Shown here: positions 1-5,041 of the stretch, in pieces | How positions within the stretch are numbered: position 1 is the first letter of the stretch | Layout of the letters: each line of letters opens with the position of its first letter | Source of the DNA: Defluviicoccus sp. | Lineage (GTDB): Bacteria > Pseudomonadota > Alphaproteobacteria > MPNO01 | DNA: 6,659 bases | Assembly: GCA_028820945.1 (NCBI GenBank) | Contig: JAPPHW010000102.1 | Location: 1 to 6,659 of the forward strand | Reading direction: 5' to 3' | Position numbers and translations under genes: made by a program | The notes under the pieces: model-generated | What the model was told of the DNA's origin: nothing | What the model saw: only the letters and a program-made list of their open reading frames with translations | Databases searched by the model: none

Positions 1-971
1 GCGTGGCGGGCGGCCTCGTCGATGCGGCGCTTGACGGAGTCGGCGTCCTCCAGCACCGGGGTCTTGGTGCCGATCAGGCCGAGCACGGCGGTCTTGTCCG
101 CGGGCAGGAAGCGGAGCGGGGCGAAGTCGCCGGCGCGCGGCGTGTCGTATTCGAGCTGCAGGATGTCGACGTCGAGGCCGTGGAAGACGCGCTCGGCGAT
201 CGGCTCGTAGCCGCCCTCGGCCATCCAGGCGCCCTTGAAGTTGCCGCGGCACATGTGGAGCCCGACCAGCATGCCGGGGGGCCGCCCGGCGACGGCCGCG
301 TTGATGAGATCGACATAGGCATCGGTGAGCTCGTCCGGGTCCTCGCCGCGCGCCGCGACGCCGGCCCGCGCCGCCATGTCGCAGTTGCACGGCAGCGCGG
401 TTTCGTCGAGCTGGACGTAGCGGCATCCCGCCGCCGCGAGGTCGGCAATTTCGTCGCGGTAAATGCCTACCAGGTCGGCGAAGTAGGCATTTCGGTCGGC
501 ATACGCATCGGCCTCGAACGCGCGCGGGCCGAGGAAGTAGTGCAGCACCGGCGGCGAGGCGATGGTGACCTTGGGCAGCCCCTTCGGGCGCAGCGAGGCG
601 AGGAAGCGGTAGTCGTCGGCGACGATCGGGCGCGTGCGCTTCAGGCGCCGCGCGGCGTAGGGCGAGGCGGCCGTGCCTACGCTCCCGTCTTCGGACCGGA
701 ACCCCAGCACCCCTTCCTCTCGGAGCGCGAACCCGTCGAGCGCGTCGATCACGCCGGCCGACCAGGAACGCCGGCGGAACTCCCCGTCGGTCACCGCGGG
801 CAGGCCGATCCCGTCCTGGAAGGCGACGATGTCGCGGATCGCCGAATCCTGGGCCGCGTGGAGGCCCTCGGCGTCGAGCCTTCCCGCCCGGTGCGCGCGC
901 ACCGCGTCGAGCAGCGAATCGGGCCGGAGGAAGCTCCCCACATGCTCGGCGCGAAAGGGCACGGCGGTCAT
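1..971 (-). CDS. Cobalamin-independent methionine synthase (MetE C-terminal domain)-like protein, 3' end outside window
   Basis: Single-domain relative of the catalytic half of MetE (COG0620; compare the roughly 375-residue YxjG/YxjH group). The family transfers a methyl group to a thiol such as homocysteine through a zinc site, in the cytosol. There are 323 complete codons before the edge; about 50 residues should lie outside. Visible marks are VGSFLRP (residues 11-17), TDGEFRR (61-67), YVQLDE (185-190), the zinc-ligand pair in LHMCRGN (His239, Cys241) and a likely third ligand Glu274 in LQLEYDTP. The last zinc Cys is expected beyond the edge. The ATG at 971 directly precedes the conserved N-terminus. 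It has no Shine-Dalgarno sequence, and a promoter-like -10 sits nine bases upstream, so the mRNA may be leaderless. It diverges from the MBL hydrolase gene. The methyl donor cannot be told from sequence; stand-alone proteins of this type need not use folate. The family call is firm, the exact substrate is not. Confidence 0.88.
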   Translation of the reverse strand, partial: MTAVPFRAEHVGSFLRPDSLLDAVRAHRAGRLDAEGLHAAQDSAIRDIVAFQDGIGLPAVTDGEFRRRSWSAGVIDALDGFALREEGVLGFRSEDGSVGTAASPYAARRLKRTRPIVADDYRFLASLRPKGLPKVTIASPPVLHYFLGPRAFEADAYADRNAYFADLVGIYRDEIADLAAAGCRYVQLDETALPCNCDMAARAGVAARGEDPDELTDAYVDLINAAVAGRPPGMLVGLHMCRGNFKGAWMAEGGYEPIAERVFHGLDVDILQLEYDTPRAGDFAPLRFLPADKTAVLGLIGTKTPVLEDADSVKRRIDEAARH

Positions 972-980
972 GGCACCCAC

Positions 981-1009
981 GCTATAGTCGGGCGCGGACA
1001 CGGGGGCAA
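981..1009 (-). promoter_or_regulatory. Putative promoter of the MetE-like gene, overlapping a divergent -10
   Basis: On the minus strand TTGCCC (1009-1004) is followed after 17 bases by TATAGC (986-981). Only nine bases separate this -10 from the ATG at 971, which would start the transcript at or almost at the start codon. On the plus strand the same bases read TATAGT (983-988), a five-of-six match to a -10 box for the MBL hydrolase gene, although no good -35 is visible for that direction. The assignment rests on motif match and spacing only. Confidence 0.4.
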
Positions 1010-1026
1010 CGGCGCGGGAGGCGGAC

Positions 1027-1908
1027 ATGCGGCAGGGCGGCGCGGTGGGCGGCATCGAATGGCACCGGATAATCGAATCCGAGGAGCCCGATTTCGACGT
1101 GTTCTTTCTGCTGCCCGACGCCGACGAGCAAAGCCTCGCTCCGCACCGCGCCTGGCTCGAGCCCCGCTTTCTCGATCCCGCCTCGAACAGGCTGGTGATG
1201 GCGATGCAGTCGTACGTGCTCAGGACCCGCCACCGCACGATCCTGGTCGATGCCTGCGTCGGCAACCGCAAGGAGCGCCGCTTCCACGCGCCCTGGGCGC
1301 ACCGGACGTCGACGCGCTGGCTCGACGAGCTCGCCGCCATCGGCCTCTCTCCGCGAGACATCGACTTCGTGATGTGCACCCACCTGCACGCCGATCACGT
1401 CGGCTGGAACACGCGGCTCGAGGGCGGGCGCTGGGTGCCGACCTTCCCCAACGCGCGCTACCTCTTCGCGCGCACCGAGTACGAGCACTGGATCGAGGTC
1501 AACAAGGGCGGCAAGAAATATTCCGACGGCTGCATCGACGACAGCGTGCTGCCGGTGGTCGAGGCCGGCCAGGCCGACATCGTGGCCGACGATTACGCGT
1601 TCGACGACGAGATATCCTTCGCGCTGGCCCCCGGCCATACCCCGGGCCACGTGGCAATCGAGCTCGCGTCCGAGGGCGAGCGCGCGGTGCTCTCGGGCGA
1701 CGTCTGCCACACGCCGCTGCAATGCCGCGAGCCGGGCTGGAGCGCGGTGGGATGCTCCGACCGCGCGCAATCCGCCGCGACCCGGCGCGCGTTCCTCGAG
1801 CGCCACTGCGACACCGATACGCTGGTGATGACGGCGCACTTCCCGTCGCCCTCCGTGGGGTTCGTGCGGGCGCGGGGGGAGGCGTTCGACTGGGTGTGCG
1901 GGGGGTAG
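1027..1908 (+). CDS. MBL-fold metallo-hydrolase (lactonase/glyoxalase II-like)
   Basis: A 293-residue cytosolic metallo-beta-lactamase-fold hydrolase with no signal peptide or membrane segment. The full metal-site set is present: HLHADH (119-124), PGHTPGH (202-208), Asp225 in SGDVCH and His271 in TAHF. This fits a two-metal hydrolase acting on a lactone, thioester or other ester. Length and motif spacing resemble the acyl-homoserine-lactone-lactonase-like branch of the superfamily, but the substrate cannot be predicted. The ATG is preceded by GGGAGG with about six bases of spacing, a good ribosome binding site. The gene is transcribed away from the MetE-like gene and stands alone, followed by a GC-rich hairpin and a dispersed palindromic repeat. 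A long open frame on the opposite strand is a by-product of GC-rich codon use. Confidence 0.9.
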   Translation: MRQGGAVGGIEWHRIIESEEPDFDVFFLLPDADEQSLAPHRAWLEPRFLDPASNRLVMAMQSYVLRTRHRTILVDACVGNRKERRFHAPWAHRTSTRWLDELAAIGLSPRDIDFVMCTHLHADHVGWNTRLEGGRWVPTFPNARYLFARTEYEHWIEVNKGGKKYSDGCIDDSVLPVVEAGQADIVADDYAFDDEISFALAPGHTPGHVAIELASEGERAVLSGDVCHTPLQCREPGWSAVGCSDRAQSAATRRAFLERHCDTDTLVMTAHFPSPSVGFVRARGEAFDWVCGG

Positions 1909-1921
1909 GGGCCGGCCCCCG
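1899..1921 (+). terminator. GC-rich hairpin at the end of the MBL hydrolase gene
   Basis: CGGGGG (1899-1904) can pair with CCCCCG (1916-1921) around an 11-base loop, and an alternative perfect palindrome, GGGGCCGGCCCC (1908-1919), overlaps it. The stop codon lies in the loop. No run of T follows, so this is at best an imperfect intrinsic terminator, and it may only reflect local base composition. Confidence 0.25.
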
Positions 1922-1941
1922 GGGGACACCCCTCAACGTCC

Positions 1942-1970
1942 TGCCCGGAACGAGTCCGGGCATGACGGAA
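1942..1970 (+). repeat. Dispersed palindromic repeat, copy 1
   Basis: The core pairs CCCGGA with TCCGGG around a four-base loop (ACGA), followed by CATGACGGAA. Aligned with copy 3 (4140-4174), the last 29 bases differ at two positions, both in the loop. The outer arm GTGGA found in the other two copies is missing. It lies 34 bases past the MBL hydrolase stop, where such elements commonly sit and may help stop transcription or protect the mRNA end. Confidence 0.7.
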
Positions 1971-2097
1971 AGGGTCGTTTCCGCGCGGGACGGGCGCCGC
2001 GCCGCGACGTTCCTCGCCGACATGCGCCACGCGGTGCGGCGGTGCGGGATCGGGATCGTTGTGTGAGGGGCGGGGCGGTAGCCGTTCAGGAAGGGTA

Positions 2098-2125
2098 TTG
2101 ACGATCAAGCTGCGATCGCTATTTT
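2098..2125 (+). promoter_or_regulatory. Sigma-70-like promoter for the DUF6338-like gene
   Basis: TTGACG (2098-2103) is followed after 16 bases by TATTTT (2120-2125), in an AT-rich patch within otherwise GC-rich DNA and about 40 bases before the start codon. An inverted repeat begins immediately after the -10. Assigned from motif and position only. Confidence 0.45.
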
Positions 2126-2141
2126 GATATGAGAACATATC
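2126..2141. promoter_or_regulatory. Possible operator: inverted repeat next to the -10
   Basis: GATATG-AGAA-CATATC is a perfect six-base inverted repeat with a four-base centre, placed where transcription would begin. A dimeric repressor bound here would block the promoter. No regulator gene is seen in the window, so the binding protein is unknown. A short hairpin in the 5' leader is the alternative. Confidence 0.35.
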
Positions 2142-2166
2142 GTGAATCTATGCGAGGTTAGGGGTG

Positions 2167-2494
2167 ATGGGCGTGAACTGGGCATCGGGCGAAGTCGTCG
2201 GCGTCTTCACCTTCCTTCTGCCGGGGTTCGTTGCCGCCGCCGTCTTTTATACCCTCACATCCCATGCCCGGCCGGGAGCGTTCGGGTATGTCGTAATGGC
2301 GCTCATCTTCCAGGTAAACTGCAGAAGCCGAAATCGACGAGCAGCACGAGGATCAGGTCATGGCCAAGGAACCCACGCCCCCGCCTTCGAGACAACACCC
2401 GGCGACCGGTCCGGTGCGGGATGGAATTTCGCCCAGGCCCGAAACCGCCACCAAGCCGCCTCCGCCGCCTCCGCCGCCTCCGAAGAAGAGCTGA
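2167..2494 (+). pseudogene. DUF6338-like membrane protein gene with internal deletion and frame change
   Basis: The first 50 codons read MGVNWASGEVVGVFTFLLPG and continue to about 2316. They include a hydrophobic segment (about residues 10-30) and the pattern LLPGFV...FYTLTSH...ALIF, which resembles the N-terminus of DUF6338 proteins, usually 200 or more residues. After ALIFQV the frame loses sense. Another frame, open only from 2318 to the TGA at 2492, then reads as a plausible acidic and proline-rich C-terminus (AEAEIDEQHEDQV, later nine prolines and KKS). The simplest reading is loss of the middle of the gene with a junction near 2313-2320. Alternatively the tail is a separate 44-residue protein from the ATG at 2360, with GAGG eight bases upstream. 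The start is uncertain: GTG 2164, ATG 2167 and GTG 2173 all lie behind GAGG (2154-2157) or AGGGG (2160-2164). Without the shift correction the N-terminal frame runs on to 2592. The family call is from memory of its N-terminal pattern. Confidence 0.5.
2456..2482 (+). repeat. Tandem 9-base repeat encoding a proline run
   Basis: Three exact copies of CCGCCTCCG encode nine consecutive prolines just before the terminal KKS of the proline-rich tail. The unit is a multiple of three, so slippage would change length without breaking the frame. Confidence 0.85.
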
Positions 2495-2583
2495 CGGGCT
2501 GGCGCGCCGGGCCCGTTGAGCCCGTTCCCTTCCGTCCCGGTCGAACGCACCGCGTGCCGCACCGATCGATCGGCCGCGGACAA

Positions 2584-2618
2584 GTCAATTGACAAAGGAA
2601 AGAACAAAACACGAACAT
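2584..2618 (+). promoter_or_regulatory. Possible promoter of the DUF5131 gene, with palindrome on the -35
   Basis: A perfect consensus -35, TTGACA (2589-2594), lies within AT-rich DNA upstream of the DUF5131 gene. With an 18-base spacer the -10 would be GAACAT (2613-2618), only a half match. The ten-base perfect palindrome GTCAATTGAC (2584-2593) overlaps the -35 and could be an operator. The start codon is about 42 bases further on. Confidence 0.35.
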
Positions 2619-2660
2619 TTGGTTGGCATGGCGCAGAGGCGTGTGATAGGAGGTGCCGGC

Positions 2661-3443
2661 ATGGCCGACAATTCCGCGATCGAATGGACCGACGCGACGT
2701 GGAACCCGGTGACGGGCTGCACCAAGATCACGCGCGGCTGCGACAACTGCTATGCGGAACGCTTCGCCGAGCGGTGGAGGGGCGTTCCGGGCCACCCTTA
2801 CGAGCAGGGTTTCGACGTCCGCCTCTGGCCGTCGCGGCTGGATCGGCCCGAGCGCTGGCGCAAGCCGCGCATGATCTTCGTCAATTCGATGAGCGACCTG
2901 TTCCACAAGCGCGTGCCGCGCGGGTTCGTCGACGACGTGTTCGACCGGATGGAAACGACCGACCGCCACATCTATCAGGTGCTGACGAAGCGGAGCCCGC
3001 GGATGCGGGACTATTTGCGCCGCAGATATTCGGGCGGCGCGGCGCCGGCGCATATCTGGTGCGGTGTATCGGTGGAGGACCGCCTAGGCCGGGCGAGGAT
3101 CGGGCATCTTCAGGAGGCGCCCGCCACGGTGCGGTTTCTGTCGATAGAGCCGCTCATCGGCCCCTTGGGCGAGATCGACCTGGACGGCATATCCTGGGTC
3201 ATCGTGGGCGGGGAGAGCGGGCCGAACGCGCGCCCGATGGAATGCGGCTGGGTGTGCGAGATCCGCGACCGGTGCGAACGCGACGACGTGCCGTTTTTCT
3301 TCAAGCAATGGGGTGGGCCGACGCCCAAAGCCGGCGGCCGCGAGCTGGGAGGCGTGGAGTACAACGGTATGCCAAGCCGTCCAAGTGTGGACGGAGGCCA
3401 TGCGCCGCGCCATGCGCCGATCACTTCATTGGAGATGCGATAG
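2661..3443 (+). CDS. DUF5131 (phage Gp37/Gp68) family three-Cys-motif protein
   Basis: A 260-residue protein with the family signature: IEWTDATWNPVTGC (7-20), a three-cysteine motif CX6CX2C (Cys20, Cys27, Cys30, ending CYA), MIFVNSMSDLFH (71-82), YQVLTKR (105-111), LSIEPLIGPL (160-169), VGGESGPNARPM (182-193) and PFFFKQWGG (211-219). The cysteines suggest an iron-sulfur cluster, perhaps radical-SAM-like, but the reaction is unknown to me; the family occurs in phages and mobile regions. I chose the ATG at 2661 because AGGAGG lies seven bases upstream and homologues begin just before IEWTD; an in-frame start at 2589 would add 24 unlikely residues. About 20 residues follow the usual end near EYNGMPS. 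The stop TAG shares its G with the GTG of the HEPN-like gene, so the two are probably translated together. TcmP, the usual neighbour of this family, is not seen. The gene looks intact. Confidence 0.88.
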   Translation: MADNSAIEWTDATWNPVTGCTKITRGCDNCYAERFAERWRGVPGHPYEQGFDVRLWPSRLDRPERWRKPRMIFVNSMSDLFHKRVPRGFVDDVFDRMETTDRHIYQVLTKRSPRMRDYLRRRYSGGAAPAHIWCGVSVEDRLGRARIGHLQEAPATVRFLSIEPLIGPLGEIDLDGISWVIVGGESGPNARPMECGWVCEIRDRCERDDVPFFFKQWGGPTPKAGGRELGGVEYNGMPSRPSVDGGHAPRHAPITSLEMR

Positions 3444-3922
3444 TGAGTACAGCTAACGGAGATCAACTTTACAACTTTGGGGTTGGATTTCGGTTAACCG
3501 CTAACGATTTACAAGAACGCCTTAATAGGATGAACGTTAGAGGATTACAACAGTCAGGAGACGCCACCGGCGTGCGACAATTGTTGGGCTATACTTGCTA
3601 GCTTGTAGTATTATGGGGACTTGCTGCGGAATGCGTGCTTAAGGCGATTTCCTACAAGAAAAAAGGAACTTATCGAACAGACAAGAATAGTCACGATCTC
3701 TTGATACTGTATGAGGATTTGGACCATCACGCTCATAAGATCATCGATAATATCGCGAAAAATCACGGAGTTGCCTTTCCCAGAGACATTCTTAATGGAC
3801 ATAGACGGGATTTTGTGGATTGGCGGTATCCGAAAAATCAAGAAATAAGTGCGAATTTCCTGGATTTGGAAAAGGTATTGGAGGTCCTCATTACGGCCCA
3901 TGATCATAAGGATCTATTGTAA
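3443..3922 (+). pseudogene. HEPN-like gene interrupted by an in-frame TAG stop
   Basis: A GTG at 3443 overlaps the DUF5131 stop (TAGTG) and has GGAGAT six bases upstream. It opens a 52-codon frame ending at TAG 3599-3601. The same frame then stays open to TAA 3920-3922 without any shift, and the two halves read as one protein of about 159 residues. Across the stop runs RQLLGYTC-stop-LVVLWGLAAECVLKA, followed by HDLLILYEDL and later RRDFVDWRY and LDLEKVLEVL. The pattern 'GxxxExxLKA ... HDLxxLY ... FxxWRY' is what I recall from HEPN-type helical proteins, which include RNases and nucleic-acid-binding partners in defence and toxin-antitoxin systems. No clear RX4-6H catalytic motif stands out. 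Base composition is about 40 % GC by eye with many TTA and AAA codons, quite unlike the neighbours. It may be a nonsense-mutated gene, a stop-codon readthrough product, or a 52-residue peptide plus a second ORF from GTG 3635. No good ribosome binding site supports that last start. Confidence 0.6.
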
Positions 3923-3926
3923 GAAA

Positions 3927-3942
3927 TTTCTCGAACGAGAAA
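3927..3942. other. Short inverted repeat after the HEPN-like gene
   Basis: TTTCTC-GAAC-GAGAAA is a perfect six-base inverted repeat five bases after the TAA stop. It could form a small hairpin at the transcript end, but the stem is AT-rich and no T run follows on the plus strand, so its role as a terminator is weakly supported. Confidence 0.25.
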
Positions 3943-4057
3943 AATACAGTACAAATCACCAATTATGGACGCCTTCTTCGCATCCTCCTTTCCCCATCTC
4001 CGCGTCCAGCGCCGCGCGCGTCTTTTGGAGCGTACGAAAATTGGTCGACGACACCTT

Positions 4058-4092
4058 TTCCGTCATGCCCGGACTTGTTCCGGGCATCCACG
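4058..4092 (+). repeat. Dispersed palindromic repeat, copy 2
   Basis: A 35-base element starting TTCCGTCATGCCCGGA and ending TCCGGGCATCCACG, with an inner stem GATGCCCGGA-like on both sides of the centre. It differs from the reverse complement of copy 3 at one base. The pair is a head-to-head inverted doublet with 47 bases between. In translation such elements give the familiar 'MPGLVPGIH' string of many spurious alphaproteobacterial ORFs. Confidence 0.85.
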
Positions 4093-4139
4093 GGCCCCCG
4101 CATGGCAATACGAGCGGGCACCGGCGAGGCGGCGGACGG

Positions 4140-4174
4140 CGTGGATGCCCGGATCAAGTCCGGGCATGACGGAA
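4140..4174 (-). repeat. Dispersed palindromic repeat, copy 3
   Basis: On the plus strand it begins CGTGGATGCCCGGATCAAG and ends GGGCATGACGGAA. It is the inverted mate of copy 2 with 34 of 35 bases identical, so the two can pair into a long cruciform or RNA hairpin. The doublet layout resembles REP/BIME elements. No transposase gene of the REP-associated type is present here. Confidence 0.85.
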
Positions 4175-4331
4175 GGGGGCGGGGCGGCGTTCCCGTTCCA
4201 GGTTCGCGCCAGCCGACCGCCCGTCAACTTATCCATATATGCCGTTATCGTTTCTTGGAGCGTAAGCGCGTCGCAGGTCGGGTAGGCCACGCGGGTGTCG
4301 GCGTCCCCCGGCGGAAGGTCGGGACCGAACG

Positions 4332-4562
4332 CTAAGACCTGCCGGTCTTCTTGCCGGTCTTATCGCGGAGATCTGCGGCGTTGCCGAGGCCTGACCCTGC
4401 GGCGGCGCGCGCGGGACGATGAACGTAGACCCGCTCGGAGGCGTCCTGACGGGCTCGCAAATCCCGAAACATTGCCGTCACGTCGTAATCGAACCGCGCC
4501 GCGTACTTGTCCCGGACGGCTCGGATCTCCGCGATGAGGGGGTCAGTCTGCGGCGTTGGCAA
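4332..4562 (-). CDS. Small partner protein of PIN-domain toxin (putative antitoxin)
   Basis: A 76-residue protein with the pattern DPLIAEIRAVRDKYAARFDY followed by DVTAMFRDLRARQDASERVYV. This matches, as I recall, the short proteins regularly encoded next to PIN-domain proteins of the type found here, with a basic C-terminus (DKTGKKTGRS). It is probably the antitoxin-like partner, although a DNA-binding fold is not evident. The only usable start is TTG at 4562, since an in-frame stop lies just upstream. This start overlaps the last 20 bases of the PIN gene, so translation may be coupled. Toxin-first order is the reverse of most VapBC pairs. The first residues (PTPQT) are unlike the rest and may result from a deletion joining the two genes. 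Confidence 0.55.
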   Translation of the reverse strand: MPTPQTDPLIAEIRAVRDKYAARFDYDVTAMFRDLRARQDASERVYVHRPARAAAGSGLGNAADLRDKTGKKTGRS

Positions 4563-4934
4563 TGTGCCGGAAATTCCATGTTACCGGATAGTCGGCGCCA
4601 TTGGTGACGGCAATGGCGATGTGGGCCGCGTCGGCGGCCGCGCGATGCGGCACGGCGCCCTCGTCGAGCGGTTTCCGCGTGAGCGCCTCGGCCTCCTCGG
4701 CGATCCCGAGCAAGGAGGCGGACCCAAGCGCTTCCAGTCGGGCACGCGCGGCTTCCGAATCCCCGGCTCCGGCTTCCATGACCACCACTCCCATGCGACC
4801 GGCTGGAACCTGTCCAGTGCCTCCCGCCACCATTCGCGCGCTATTTCCCGATACGCGGCGAGCACCGGATCGCGGGTAGGGCGGGCCGTGAGATAGCTGA
4901 CTGCGGAACTCTCGACATACGCGGTCGGCTTCAT
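4543..4934 (-). pseudogene. PIN-domain (VapC-like) toxin gene with one-base frameshift
   Basis: PIN proteins are metal-dependent RNases, usually the toxin of type II toxin-antitoxin pairs. The first 49 codons from ATG 4934 read MKPTAYVESSAVSYLTARPT and continue through REIAREWWREALDRFQPVAWE. The rest is in another frame: VVVMEAGAGDSEAARARLEA, later AADAAHIAIA and PVTWNFRHIANAAD, then stop. Adding one G between 4788 and 4787 (GAGTGGTGGTC to GAGGTGGTGGTC) restores 130 residues with the family pattern and candidate acidic sites Glu8, Glu54 and Asp102. So a one-base loss has probably inactivated it. Relatives I recall continue about 25-30 residues past HIANA, so the C-terminus may also be lost. 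No clear ribosome binding site precedes the ATG. A sequencing error at the shift is the main alternative. Confidence 0.7.
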
Positions 4935-5041
4935 CGTGGGTCGGTCCCGCTACCGGCTCTCGTCGGAACGAAGTCCCGCCAGGATTCGGTCCTCCGTCCA
5001 TCGCCCCATCCGTCATGCGCGGCGCCCGGGGAAGGTCGGCG

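Larger units (their letters stand above)
3923..4331. other. Gene-poor stretch with repeats and possible coding debris
   Basis: No convincing gene is present. The AT-rich composition ends near 3965, so this marks one edge of the acquired segment. The stretch carries the inverted repeat at 3927-3942 and two 35-base palindromic repeats. Two minus-strand pieces look weakly protein-like. One runs from about 4348 to 4180 (FGPDLPPGDADTRVAYPTCD, then LTLQETITAYMDKLTGG). The other runs from about 4067 to a stop at 3956-3958 (TNFRTLQKTRAALDAEMGK). The repeat pair lies between them, so they could be remains of one or two genes. I recognise neither. Confidence 0.35.

Noticed and set aside
982..1929. Minus-strand 315-codon open frame
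   Set aside because: It mirrors the MBL hydrolase, whose motifs are complete on the plus strand; the reverse reading has no recognisable motif.
3..2066. Plus-strand 687-codon open frame
   Set aside because: It lies opposite the MetE-like gene and overlaps the MBL gene out of frame; its translation is Arg/Gly/Ala-rich with no family pattern. It is an antisense shadow of GC-rich coding sequence.
2505..2530. Terminator after the DUF6338-like tail
   Set aside because: Only a five-base CGGGC/GCCCG stem without a T run can be drawn, expected by chance in such GC-rich DNA.
2589..2660. N-terminal extension of DUF5131 from the start at 2589
   Set aside because: The extension is unlike the family N-terminus and overlaps the -35-like box, whereas AGGAGG is placed correctly for the ATG at 2661.
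3611..3907. Minus-strand 98-codon open frame in the AT-rich segment
   Set aside because: It lies opposite the HEPN-like frame; the plus-strand reading has a conserved-looking pattern and a coupled start, and the reverse has none.
4063..4290. Minus-strand ORF with the SVMPGLDPGIHA string
   Set aside because: Its C-terminal half is translated palindromic repeat, a known source of spurious ORFs; only the upstream piece is kept, as possible debris.
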